From positions 1-37,946 of IMG/VR virus record IMGVR_UViG_3300045733_000307: a stretch of DNA of 37,946 nucleotides; one strand, given 5' to 3'. The DNA is from a virus. Made by a program: the position numbers and the translations under genes. The notes beneath the pieces are model-generated. The model searched no databases, was not told where the DNA came from, and saw nothing but the letters and a program-made list of their open reading frames with translations. Of this stretch, positions 24,784 to 32,101 are shown one piece after another (position 1 is the first letter of the stretch; the number at the start of each line of letters is the position of its first letter).

Positions 24784-25342
24784 CCTCCACCTCATGAGCC
24801 TCAAGTGGCACTTCAATCAACTTTCTTCCGCACTTCGGGCAAAACGACACTTCGTTTTCAACGGGGCCGCCATCCGTAAACATCCATTCAGCGCCGCAAT
24901 CCCCGTTCCATTCGTTACGTTCGAAATCGCCTGTTCTCTTCCATGTGCAGGTTTCGGATTTGGCGGCTTCTAGTTCGGCGATCCTCCTGTTTTTCTCAGG
25001 ACAGACGTTCGCGTCATAATGCAAGTTTTTCGCTTCGAGTTCTTTTATCCAGGCGCGCAACGCTGGCACGCACGTGCAATGTTTTTCGTCCGGGGCGCAG
25101 TCCTCAGACATAACCCGGCGATACGACTCGTCATATTCGGCGATCTGGGCGCGTAACTTGCCAATCGTTTTTGACATTTGAGTGTTGACCGCTTGACACA
25201 TTTGGAGATACTCGCCACTTCTACCGGCTTTTACTTCAGCGATAGCAGTGGCAAGTTCGGCGCGCAGTTTGGCAAGTTCTTCTATTCCGATCGACGTAAA
25301 TTCGCGTGTTTCGTCGTTCATTTTGTCCCTATCCTTTGACAT
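24776..25342 (-). CDS. Coiled-coil protein with C-terminal zinc ribbon
   Basis: 188 aa. Residues 15-130 are mostly helical and charged with heptad character. The C-terminal 50 residues hold ETCTWKRT ... GDCGAEW ... SFCPKCGRKLIEV, a four-Cys zinc ribbon seen in many short phage early proteins. An alternative start at 25321 (MNDETREF) has AAAGGATAGGG upstream and would shorten it by 7 residues. Role unknown. Confidence 0.75.
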   Translation of the reverse strand: MSKDRDKMNDETREFTSIGIEELAKLRAELATAIAEVKAGRSGEYLQMCQAVNTQMSKTIGKLRAQIAEYDESYRRVMSEDCAPDEKHCTCVPALRAWIKELEAKNLHYDANVCPEKNRRIAELEAAKSETCTWKRTGDFERNEWNGDCGAEWMFTDGGPVENEVSFCPKCGRKLIEVPLEAHEVEDV

Positions 25343-25484
25343 AAAACAGCGTTAGGTTTGATTTGCACCAGTAGCCGCGTACCACCCCGGATACCTTGCG
25401 GGCATCTTCCAGGGACTTTACCCCGGAGAGACCGTGATACCAACCCATTGGGATTTCTTTTGGTGTTGAGACTTCGATGATCAT
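25329..25484 (-). CDS. Hypothetical protein, 51 aa
   Basis: MIIEVSTPKEIPMGWYHGLS and onward. Start at the ATGA overlap with the upstream gene, with CGGAGGCAGA before it. No family recognised. Confidence 0.6.
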   Translation of the reverse strand: MIIEVSTPKEIPMGWYHGLSGVKSLEDARKVSGVVRGYWCKSNLTLFYVKG

Positions 25485-26104
25485 TCTGCCTCCGAGTAAT
25501 ATCCGATTGACACCAGCGCCGCTTCTCTCGCTGCGGCACTTATCCACTTCGCAGCCTGATTGCCAGCCGATTTGACCGCGTATCCATCGTGTACGAAATA
25601 TAACGTCAGCGCGTCGGCCCACGTGTGGCGCTTACTTCCCTCCGACCATTGACGGCGTTCGGCAAGATATGCGCCTGTTGACCGCTCACTGAATTCTCCG
25701 ACGAAATCCCAATCGATATCTTCGCCTCCTGGTAGTCTCAGTGTTCGTACGGGGCCGGGCGTCCCTTGCCCGCCGCGAGGGACGTAGACCATCTCAGGGC
25801 GCAGCTTGCCCGCATAACTCAGGTGGTCGCTGTCCATCCCGGCGATCGAGTTGTTATACTCAATTGCCATCTCGAGCATCCGCGTTCGTCCGGCGCTGCC
25901 CGCTTCCTGAAAATCTTTCACCCGGCGGGCGACTGTAAACAGGATGTAATCCAGGCTCTCGAAAGACCCCCACCCGATTGACACAAACATTAGCAAGTAA
26001 ATAACCGATATAAGCCAGCGGACTTCCACGAAACCGGCGAAGATCCACAGCAGGCCGGCGAGCGTAAACAGTAGGGCACTTGTTCTAAGTTTGGGTCGGT
26101 TCAT
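25481..26104 (-). CDS. Two-TM membrane protein, 207 aa
   Basis: Two adjacent transmembrane helices (about residues 8-24 and 29-47) are followed by a 155-residue soluble domain (ARRVKDFQEAGSAGRTRMLE; RHTWADALTLYFVHDG). The start follows AGAGAGG. No family recognised. A membrane-anchored early protein could act in exclusion or remodelling of the replication site, but this is speculation. It lies 72 bp after the HNH gene. Confidence 0.7.
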   Translation of the reverse strand: MNRPKLRTSALLFTLAGLLWIFAGFVEVRWLISVIYLLMFVSIGWGSFESLDYILFTVARRVKDFQEAGSAGRTRMLEMAIEYNNSIAGMDSDHLSYAGKLRPEMVYVPRGGQGTPGPVRTLRLPGGEDIDWDFVGEFSERSTGAYLAERRQWSEGSKRHTWADALTLYFVHDGYAVKSAGNQAAKWISAAAREAALVSIGYYSEAE

Positions 26105-26176
26105 GGTTGTTTTACCTCTCTACACCCCCCACAACCCCCTACAACAAGGGTGCGGGAGGTGCAAAATTTGGAATTT

Positions 26177-26752
26177 CTATACCCCTCTCGATAGGGGAGG
26201 AGGGTTTAGCTGATGGGCCAGTGAATGGCAAACATGGCACAACCAGATAACAGTTAGCGGGTAATCATATCCCCGGTAATGATGACCTTCTAATATTCCC
26301 TCTGTCCCGCAACGTTCGCATTTTTTGGATTTAATTATTTCTCCGCGTTTTACCGCATTTCTAAGTTTTGCTCTTGCACTTTCTTTTACAGAATAAATAG
26401 GATCGGCCTCTTTTTTCCTTGCCCTAACCCCGGCGTAAGATTTTCCTTTACGCATTTCTCGCCCATGAGCAGCTTGACGCTTCCGGGTTTCCTCAATACT
26501 CATGGCCGTTGATTGTTTTGGTGCAGGTCGGCTAATTTCTGGTTTCTTTATGGATTTAACTTTTTCTAGTATCCACGGAATAAATTGCTTTTTATTTCTG
26601 TTTTCATCTTTGAGATGGTGCGTTCTTTCAGGATAACGTTCTCTGTATCTTGATATCTCGGCCGAATGTCGGCAACGCTCAGAACAATAAAGTTTTACCG
26701 AACCTGATCTTGGAGATGGTAGAAATTCTATTCCGCATTTTTTGCATAACAT
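26177..26752 (-). CDS. HNH homing-type endonuclease with N-terminal zinc finger
   Basis: 191 aa. Residues 3-27 form a CxxC...CSxxC treble-clef finger. Residues 86-115 (IEETRKRQAAHGREMRKGK) resemble the NUMOD-type DNA-binding helices of phage homing nucleases. The HNH domain is at 142-181: CERCG, EGHHYRGYDYP (His157/158), WLCHVCHSLAH. It is free-standing, with its own consensus promoter (26904-26932) and an elaborate 147-nt leader; it therefore looks like an inserted selfish cassette. Start at 26752 with AAAGGGGCG upstream, a site that can be hidden by base pairing. Confidence 0.85.
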   Translation of the reverse strand: MLCKKCGIEFLPSPRSGSVKLYCSERCRHSAEISRYRERYPERTHHLKDENRNKKQFIPWILEKVKSIKKPEISRPAPKQSTAMSIEETRKRQAAHGREMRKGKSYAGVRARKKEADPIYSVKESARAKLRNAVKRGEIIKSKKCERCGTEGILEGHHYRGYDYPLTVIWLCHVCHSLAHQLNPPPLSRGV

Positions 26753-26899
26753 ACAAAACGCCCCTTTCTTTATGCTGCCATTGTCTAGGTGAACAGCGGG
26801 ACGGATGTCCTAAAGAAAGGGGCGGTTTGTGCGCAATTACGATTGTGCAAATCGGCAGCGATAAAACAAAACCGCCCGCAAAATGTTCACCTAGACAAT
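26753..26899 (-). ncRNA. Switch-like structured leader of the HNH gene
   Basis: On the minus transcript, in order: O1 (26899-26884), C (26877-26866), B (26830-26811), O2 (26795-26780), A (26772-26753). O1:O2 is a perfect 16-bp stem. C:B pairs 9 bp plus 2 after a bulge, nested inside it. B:A pairs 19 of 20 positions and crosses O1:O2, so the two states exclude each other. A contains the HNH ribosome site (AAAGGGG), so B:A would hide it; its 14-bp core is also followed by TTTTGT, as in a terminator. A GGAC/GTCC hairpin and a GCTGCC/GGCAGC loop-tail pairing add detail. Pairings were read by eye. Confidence 0.65.
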
Positions 26900-26903
26900 C
26901 AAG

Positions 26904-26932
26904 AGTATACCACAATGCTTATTCTGTGTCAA
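26904..26932 (-). promoter_or_regulatory. Consensus promoter of the HNH cassette
   Basis: Minus strand TTGACA (26927-26932), 17 bp, TATACT (26904-26909). The expected start falls at 26899-26896, the first bases of the 16-bp leader stem. It lies between genes, 3 bp past the upstream stop. Confidence 0.88.
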
Positions 26933-26935
26933 TTC

Positions 26936-27376
26936 TCATCGATAATACTGCTTTAGGTTTTTGATCTCCTCCCTACTCATTTCAGGGGTCACCAGCGGCG
27001 GCATATTATCCGGGTCCGGGTCAGTGTAGCCGAACCTGGCGGTATGTTGCTCCACTCGTTCCGAGATTGTACGCGCCAAATCTTGCCGGGTGTATCCGTT
27101 GTGTTCATGGGCTGCCGGGTGTTCGTCGAACCATAATCCTTCTGACAGGTGCCAATCCAGCGAAGCGCGGAAATCTTTTTCCGTTTGCTCGATGGTTTGC
27201 GGCCCGTCATTGTCCCCTGGATACACACTGACTCGGGTATCGTCATCCCGGATAATGGTCACGTCGTAAATATGCGGCTTGCGTTTTCTTGTTTCCTTGC
27301 GTCCGGCAGCGACCAGGACGCAGATAACGATAATGCAGACAAAAACGATCAATGCGGCACTTAGCGGGTCAAGCAT
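26936..27376 (-). CDS. Single-TM early protein, 146 aa
   Basis: Start taken at 27376 (MLDPLSAALIVFVCIIVICV), preceded by AGAGGAAAAAG. A transmembrane helix covers residues 5-24; then a basic stop-transfer (RKETRKRKP) and an acidic soluble domain (IRDDDTRVSVYPGDNDG). No family recognised. It ends just before the HNH cassette promoter. Confidence 0.7.
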   Translation of the reverse strand: MLDPLSAALIVFVCIIVICVLVAAGRKETRKRKPHIYDVTIIRDDDTRVSVYPGDNDGPQTIEQTEKDFRASLDWHLSEGLWFDEHPAAHEHNGYTRQDLARTISERVEQHTARFGYTDPDPDNMPPLVTPEMSREEIKNLKQYYR

Positions 27377-27498
27377 TCTTTTTCCTCTTTGCCTTTCTTC
27401 GCCTTCTTCGGCGTCATGGTGTCCCAATAACAATTTAGGCACAGCGATGAGGGGTTATCAGCTTTGATCTTGCGACAGCGGCGGCATACGTTGCTCAT
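27361..27498 (-). CDS. Small zinc-finger protein, 45 aa
   Basis: MSNVCRRCRKIKADNPSSLC and onward: two Cys pairs (CRRC and CLNC) make a four-Cys zinc knuckle, followed by a Lys-rich tail. The start overlaps the upstream stop (ATGA) with GGAGCGG before it, and its end overlaps the next gene's start by 16 nt. It may bind nucleic acid. Confidence 0.7.
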   Translation of the reverse strand: MSNVCRRCRKIKADNPSSLCLNCYWDTMTPKKAKKGKEEKECLTR

Positions 27499-27731
27499 CC
27501 TTGCCGCTCCAATCTCTGCCCGTATCCGTACCATCCGCTTACGCGGTAAATCGTACCCTGCCTTTGCACCAGCAGCCCAGGCGGAAGCACACCCAAATCG
27601 AGGGATGCACGCATGTTCAGCGCGTCGAAGCTGAGATGCCGGAAATCGGCGTAATCCTCAATCGGGATACCTGGAGCCTGGGTAAACCCGGCAGGGTCGA
27701 ATGATAGGGCGGTGTAATTATGCGATGGCAT
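27495..27731 (-). CDS. Hypothetical protein, 78 aa
   Basis: MPSHNYTALSFDPAGFTQAP and onward; ribosome site GAGGCGG inside the upstream gene, 14-nt overlap. No family recognised; soluble and beta-rich at the end (GTIYRVSGWYGYG). Confidence 0.65.
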   Translation of the reverse strand: MPSHNYTALSFDPAGFTQAPGIPIEDYADFRHLSFDALNMRASLDLGVLPPGLLVQRQGTIYRVSGWYGYGQRLERQG

Positions 27732-27939
27732 TTTTCCGCCTCTTTAATTCTTCGTCAATCACTTTGATGATTCGCATGTTGCCGATAATGTGGTCGTTCG
27801 TTTCGCGCATCTGCTTCGCGGCATCGGGGTTGGTCATATCAATGCGGGCGTACCACAACTTATTTACCTCGATATCGGCTTCGTTGTCGGCGCGATCTGC
27901 GTGCAGTTCTGAGAGTGGGATTTTCGATAGGTCGTTCAT
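27718..27939 (-). CDS. Hypothetical helical protein, 73 aa
   Basis: Start taken at 27939 (MNDLSKIPLSELHADRADNE) because a full GGAGGTGAGA site precedes it. Entirely helical and charged. No family recognised. Confidence 0.7.
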   Translation of the reverse strand: MNDLSKIPLSELHADRADNEADIEVNKLWYARIDMTNPDAAKQMRETNDHIIGNMRIIKVIDEELKRRKNAIA

Positions 27940-27966
27940 TCTCACCTCCAAAAGTAAGGGCGGGGG

Positions 27967-28281
27967 TTAGCCCGCCTCAACATAATTTTTTACATCTTCC
28001 ACGCTGTAAGCGACAATGACCACGCCGCCCGCTTCCCTGATTTCCTCATGCGCGGCAAGTTGTGCCTTTGTCGGCTTGTTGTTCGGAAGCTTCGCTTCGA
28101 TCCCGACGAATTTACCGCAGATGCAAGCTAAAATGTCGGGAGTTCCTGCGGGCGCACCGCGAAAGACGCGGCGGCCAGTTTCGCTCTCGATCACCTTGAC
28201 ACCTGAGTTTATGCGGATTGCCCACATGCTGAGGTAGTGCAGATAGGCGAGGATGGCGTTTACGAGCTGCTGCTCAGACAT
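27967..28281 (-). CDS. VRR-NUC domain nuclease
   Basis: 104 aa. A stand-alone VRR-NUC (PD-(D/E)XK superfamily): INSGVKV near residue 25, GRRVFRGAPAGTPDIL with the catalytic Asp, GIEAKLP with Glu and Lys, and a SVEDV end. Stand-alone VRR-NUC proteins in phages act on branched or ssDNA in replication and recombination. Start overlaps the upstream stop, with GGAGGCGG before it. Confidence 0.9.
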   Translation of the reverse strand: MSEQQLVNAILAYLHYLSMWAIRINSGVKVIESETGRRVFRGAPAGTPDILACICGKFVGIEAKLPNNKPTKAQLAAHEEIREAGGVVIVAYSVEDVKNYVEAG

Positions 28282-28711
28282 TAGCCGCCTCCATCGCTTT
28301 CAGTTTTACGCCTGTCCACGGATATTGAAGCAATGTTATTTCAAGATCCGGGTCATGGCATAACTGGGTAAACATTCTCCCGTCCCTGTCGGTTTCAACT
28401 TCGAACACCGAAAATCTACCAGCCTCAATAACTGCGGCCTTTATATTCTCGTACGTTCGTCTCTTGCCGCGTAAATGCGAAACGGTGTCGAATCTGTCAA
28501 TAAAAATCATATTGCCGCCTCCATCGTTGCGAGATGTTTTTCGATCAGTTTGCCCCACTGCCGTCGTTGTCTGTGCGGCGTGTTCCTGATCCATCAGGTT
28601 TTTCAAAGTCAATTTAGTCTCAAACGAGATTGCGGCGCGGATCATGGCCTTGATTTCATGACAGGCGGGGCAGGATGATTGCGGGTTTGTGTGTGGAGTG
28701 GTCATTTTCAT
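28274..28711 (-). CDS. Hypothetical protein with internal start option, 145 aa
   Basis: Starts at 28711 (MKMTTPHTNPQSSCPACHE), 4-nt overlap with the HNH gene and AAGGAAG upstream. It has a CPAC motif at the N-terminus and a helical middle. A second good start, MIFIDRFDTV at 28510 with GGAGGCGGCAAT upstream, would make a 78-aa C-terminal protein. The strength of that site suggests two products or two fused genes. No family recognised. Confidence 0.6.
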   Translation of the reverse strand: MKMTTPHTNPQSSCPACHEIKAMIRAAISFETKLTLKNLMDQEHAAQTTTAVGQTDRKTSRNDGGGNMIFIDRFDTVSHLRGKRRTYENIKAAVIEAGRFSVFEVETDRDGRMFTQLCHDPDLEITLLQYPWTGVKLKAMEAANV

Positions 28712-29073
28712 ACGTGGGCTTCCTTGTGGCAATCATCACAGAGACAAACAAGGTCACTCATCTTTTCGCGCCCCAGGCGTTCATAGGTCAAATGGTGCGC
28801 CTGCAAGGTGTAACCGTTACCCTTCATTCCGCAATATTCACAGCGCATATGCGCCCTGGCCTTAACGAGTTTCGCTTTCTCTTTCCACTCACGGGATTGA
28901 ATATATTCGTGATAATTAACCCGGCGCTTATTTCTCGGTCTGGCGTCTTTGCGCCCTGTGAAAAACTCGATCATAAAAGAAAGTATTGATCCTGGTGACA
29001 AATCTGTGTCCTCCTCCAAAACAACCCAGCCCGGCTCGCCGTTTTCTTTTTCTACATAAATCATGCTAGGCAT
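28708..29073 (-). CDS. HNH endonuclease
   Basis: 121 aa. The C-terminal 65 residues are a canonical phage HNH: YIQSREWKEKAKLVKARA, CEYCG, LQAHHLTYERLG (catalytic His pair), DLVCLCDDCHKEAH. The N-terminal 50 residues are an unrelated extension. It overlaps the helicase by 8 nt and so is probably a settled member of the replication operon. Confidence 0.88.
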   Translation of the reverse strand: MPSMIYVEKENGEPGWVVLEEDTDLSPGSILSFMIEFFTGRKDARPRNKRRVNYHEYIQSREWKEKAKLVKARAHMRCEYCGMKGNGYTLQAHHLTYERLGREKMSDLVCLCDDCHKEAHV

Positions 29074-30088
29074 TTTTTATCACTCCCAACATTGACGGAT
29101 CGTGCGTGATAATGTTGCGGACAAAATCAACGCGGCAAGGGAAAACCCGCCCAGCAGGTAAACCGCCGCGCTGTTTTGCAACCTGGACAAATAGCATATT
29201 TTCCTCAACTTTCAACTGCTTTCCAGCCATGTTGAATGAGTCCCCTTTCAACTTTGTACGTGCTGGCATCCACAGGGTGATGATTCTATCCATCCGCTGC
29301 GCGATCGAACTGCTTTCTTCGCCGTCATAAATCCCCGGCATTTTGATTTCGTTCTTGCTGGTCAATTCCTGTTTAGCCTGCACAGCGACCACTACTGGAC
29401 ATTCAAAATGTGCGGCAGCCTGGCGCAATCTGAAAACGTCCTCGCGCACTTGGAGCCGTCTTTGTTGGTCGGCTGCGCCCATCTTTTTGATCTCATTGTC
29501 AAACGGGAAAGCCTGGAGGTAATCAAAGAAAATAGCGGCTGGCTTAATCTTCACCCCACCGGCGGCACCCTCAGTTATCGCCTGGATCGAGCGGATCATA
29601 TTCGACATGGTGAGGAACGGCATATCCTCGGCGCGGGCTATGCTGTCACCGATCCGGTAAACTGGAACCTGCCCGATGTGGACGGCTTTCTTTAGCATGA
29701 GATTCCAATCCTGGATCTCACCACGCGCAATGCTCCCGGCGTCCTGGTTCATCTCATGGGCCAATTCCTGAAATACCTGTTCCTCCACCCCTTCCTCAAC
29801 CGACACATGAAAAATTCCGTACCCGGTTCTCTTTTCAGTGTTGATCTGTCTTGCCAATTCGCGCTCCCAGAACCGCATGAAACCGCTTTTGTATTGGCTG
29901 GTTTGGGCGATCACCGCGCAAATCTGGCCGGGCAGCAGGGGGGCAAAGTATGAGCTTATGCCGTCAATGGGCATGGATGCGCCGCGGTTCTTATTCGCCC
30001 GGATGATTTCGATTGCCTGAACCGCGTAGGTGCTGGCCTCGTCGGGCGCGTATATTGCAGACTTTGGGTCAAACTCTTTTTGTGTCAT
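29066..30088 (-). CDS. DnaB-like replicative helicase / RecA-fold ATPase with atypical P-loop
   Basis: 340 aa. Similar to the C-terminal ATPase of DnaB: LLPGQICAVIAQTSQYKSG (P-loop region, residues 52-69), VSVEEG (95-100, equivalent to the SLEM motif), IFFDYLQAF (Walker B, 186-194), VVVAVQAKQELTSK, and IAQRMDRIITLW. It lacks the DnaB N-terminal domain. The P-loop reads AQTSQYKSG rather than GxxxxGK(T/S): Lys-Ser stay but Gly before Lys is Tyr. ATGA overlap with the DnaD-like initiator, its probable loader partner. Confidence 0.82.
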   Translation of the reverse strand: MTQKEFDPKSAIYAPDEASTYAVQAIEIIRANKNRGASMPIDGISSYFAPLLPGQICAVIAQTSQYKSGFMRFWERELARQINTEKRTGYGIFHVSVEEGVEEQVFQELAHEMNQDAGSIARGEIQDWNLMLKKAVHIGQVPVYRIGDSIARAEDMPFLTMSNMIRSIQAITEGAAGGVKIKPAAIFFDYLQAFPFDNEIKKMGAADQQRRLQVREDVFRLRQAAAHFECPVVVAVQAKQELTSKNEIKMPGIYDGEESSSIAQRMDRIITLWMPARTKLKGDSFNMAGKQLKVEENMLFVQVAKQRGGLPAGRVFPCRVDFVRNIITHDPSMLGVIKNA

Positions 30089-30846
30089 CCTATTGTTCCA
30101 TCCGCGTTGATTGTTGCGTGCGAGCCGTTGCCGTTTGAGCGCGTGTCATTCCTAAATCCATCACGCTTCCAACCCTTGAGTATCCCCTCAACATACGCCA
30201 GGCTTCTTTTTTCGTGGCGCACGGCCTCGCCAATCGCAGCCGTCACCCATTCGGGGGTGAAGTCTAGAATATCCCCGTCGAGTTTATCCATTGTGATTTT
30301 AGTAACCGCTCCGATATTGTTCTGATAGGCTGAGAAAACTTCGGCGGAATCGTCTGTATCTGTTTCTGTTTCTCTCTCTGTATCTGTTTCTGTGCGGATG
30401 AGTATCGGTAGGGTATCTATACCATTCTTTTTCTCACAAACGGGTATCGATAGTGTATCGATAGGGTATCGGTAGGGTATCTTGTAATACTCACAATACA
30501 TTTTCTTTAATTCCCCATCGGGCAGGCTCGCCAGGTCTTTCTTTATTCGGATTGCAACTTTTTCGGATCGCGATTCGTTATACTTTCTCAGGTTCACAAC
30601 CCACACCCAGCCGTTCCGGTAATAAACCTTTTTTGCATCCTCAAAATATGTAAGAAGTTTTGAAATTCTTTCTTGAGGGATACCCGCCTCAAAAGACATA
30701 TACTTGATGGGCAATTCATACACCCCGCCGACTTCTGCTTGCTCATTCGAAAACAGATAGACAAATAACAACTTAGCGTCAAGGTCAAGTTCTGAGAACC
30801 AGTCATCTTTCCAGATGCGTGTATGGATTTGCCTAAATTCAGCCAT
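30085..30846 (-). CDS. Replication initiator, DnaD-like
   Basis: 253 aa from the ATG at 30846 (TAATG junction). Residues 1-105 form a winged-helix DNA-binding domain (RQIHTRIWKDDWFSEL, LLFVYLFSNEQ, GVYELPIKYMSFE). Residues 120-165 are a variable linker ending in RTETDTERETETDTDD. Residues 168-232 are a DnaD/DnaB_2 domain: VFSAYQNNIGAVTK, LAYVEGILKGWKRDGF. It should bind the origin and recruit the helicase encoded next door. The linker DNA contains iteron-like 11-bp repeats, so origin and initiator probably overlap. Confidence 0.88.
   Translation of the reverse strand: MAEFRQIHTRIWKDDWFSELDLDAKLLFVYLFSNEQAEVGGVYELPIKYMSFEAGIPQERISKLLTYFEDAKKVYYRNGWVWVVNLRKYNESRSEKVAIRIKKDLASLPDGELKKMYCEYYKIPYRYPIDTLSIPVCEKKNGIDTLPILIRTETDTERETETDTDDSAEVFSAYQNNIGAVTKITMDKLDGDILDFTPEWVTAAIGEAVRHEKRSLAYVEGILKGWKRDGFRNDTRSNGNGSHATINADGTIG
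30401..30481. repeat. Iteron-like 11-bp direct repeats, candidate replication origin
   Basis: Units of GGTATCGATAG type: 30401-30411, 30412-30422, then a 20-bp gap, 30443-30453, 30454-30464, 30465-30475 and a partial unit 30476-30481. 11 is not a multiple of 3, so each unit is read in another frame and the protein does not repeat; the repetition is at the DNA level. A pyrimidine-rich tract (30345-30395) adjoins. The set lies inside the initiator gene, as lambda ori lies inside O. Confidence 0.7.
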
Positions 30847-31040
30847 TATGCACGCTCTTGTTTTATCGTAGACTGGATGAACCGAGTTACTTCGTCTTGG
30901 GTTATTTTTATAGACCGAGGGCCTAAATGTACTAAGCTGATACGTCCTTCTTTCTCCCACCTGACCAGCGTCACCGGGTGAACGTCAAGGATTTTTCCAG
31001 CCTCTTGTAAGGATAATAAAGGGGTGTGTATGTTTTCCAT
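30846..31040 (-). CDS. MerR/excisionase-type HTH protein, 64 aa
   Basis: MENIHTPLLSLQEAGKILDV and onward: HTH_17-type winged helix (LSLQEAGKILDVHPVTLVRWEKEGRI in residues 9-34, then ITQDEVTRFI). Such proteins are excisionases, or regulators of the operon they head. With no integrase present, regulation is likelier. The ATG coincides with the predicted transcription start, so the mRNA may be leaderless. Confidence 0.8.
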   Translation of the reverse strand: MENIHTPLLSLQEAGKILDVHPVTLVRWEKEGRISLVHLGPRSIKITQDEVTRFIQSTIKQERA

Positions 31041-31046
31041 GTATTT

Positions 31047-31074
31047 ATTATAGCCTATATTAGATATATTGCAA
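31047..31074 (-). promoter_or_regulatory. Promoter for the HTH-initiator-helicase operon
   Basis: Minus strand TTGCAA (31069-31074), 16 bp, TATAAT (31047-31052). The ATG at 31040 is 7 nt beyond the -10, so little or no 5' UTR is expected. It lies just past the primase stop. Confidence 0.72.
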
Positions 31075-31078
31075 GCGA

Positions 31079-32101
31079 TTATGAAAGCAAACCCACCAGA
31101 AACGCGCTATCAATCACGCCGTCCAGCAGCAGGTCGTCAATCTTTCCCGGCAGGCTGATAACCTTCGCCTGGCAAGATAGAGAGCCAGCTAACCTGTCGG
31201 CCTCTTTCCTTGCGTCTGGGTCAAGGCAGATAATCACTCGGTCGGCCTGGTTTAGTTCTGCGATCCATTCGGCCTTCCACGACTTTCCAGGCACGCCGAC
31301 AACAAAGGTGTTGGGCAACAAAGGTTCAGGATCGCCGGAAGGATCAATGCCCCAAAGGTGAGCATACGCGACCATCGCCTTTATTTCCCCCTCGACCACC
31401 AGCACCGTACCGAATAACCCCGCCATAGGTTGAGCATAAAACAGATGATTCCCCAGCCCTGCAATCTCAGGGCGATACTTTCCGGTTGAAGTGTCGCCCA
31501 GCAGCCGGTGACGTAGGCCGATCAGTTCATAAGCGCCCGTTTTCGCGTTGGTTCTCCAATAGGGTATGGTTAGGCTATCACGTTCAGGGCAGTATCCCAC
31601 TCCGTAGAATTCACACCATCCAGCAGGAAGGCCGCGTTCACTCCAAAGGTCCGCAGCATGAGGATAAGTTCTGAGGTTGTAGGCATAATCCTTTTGCGCA
31701 CTTGACGCCTGGAGAGCAGCCCGAGCCGCTAACATTTGCGCGTGTTCATCGGCCAACCTGGCGTCATCCAGGGCTTTCCGTTCGGCTACCCGGCGCTCTA
31801 ATTCTTCGCCAGTACAATTCAGTTTACCTCCATTCAGCCGCATGATACCCCGGCTGTAATCCAGATCATACAGCCAGCGCACAAAGTCAAGCTGATCACC
31901 CCAGTGACCGCCGCTATCCGGTGATCCTGTGCATTGGCGGCACCACCACCCCTTTGTTGGGTCAACCCGGAAACGGTCAGTGCCACCACATCGGGGGCAT
32001 GGGCCTGCATACTCGTGAGACGATACCTTTTTTAGCCTGGTGGTTGGTTCGATCAGGCCCATGAGGTCAATCTCTTTCGTGGCGGCGATATCAGCGTTCA
32101 T
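31079..32101 (-). CDS. DnaG-type primase (zinc finger plus TOPRIM)
   Basis: 340 aa from the ATG at 32101. N-terminal zinc-binding domain: CPRCGG at 35-40 and WWCRQC at 52-57. The middle is helical. TOPRIM: VLVVEGEIKA (Glu237/Glu239) and VIICLDPDA (Asp294, Asp296). It makes RNA primers and should work with the DnaB-like protein. The start overlaps the stop of the 35-aa ORF by 1 nt. Confidence 0.9.
   Translation of the reverse strand: MNADIAATKEIDLMGLIEPTTRLKKVSSHEYAGPCPRCGGTDRFRVDPTKGWWCRQCTGSPDSGGHWGDQLDFVRWLYDLDYSRGIMRLNGGKLNCTGEELERRVAERKALDDARLADEHAQMLAARAALQASSAQKDYAYNLRTYPHAADLWSERGLPAGWCEFYGVGYCPERDSLTIPYWRTNAKTGAYELIGLRHRLLGDTSTGKYRPEIAGLGNHLFYAQPMAGLFGTVLVVEGEIKAMVAYAHLWGIDPSGDPEPLLPNTFVVGVPGKSWKAEWIAELNQADRVIICLDPDARKEADRLAGSLSCQAKVISLPGKIDDLLLDGVIDSAFLVGLLS

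Noticed and set aside
26110-26150. G-rich tract on the minus strand (G5 and G6 runs), possible G-quadruplex
   Set aside because: Only two strong G-runs lie close together; four are needed within a short distance, so a quadruplex is not supported.
26182-26196. CCCCT-CTCGAT-AGGGG hairpin at the HNH gene end as terminator
   Set aside because: No T-run follows on the minus strand and it overlaps coding sequence. It may slow polymerase but is not a credible intrinsic terminator.
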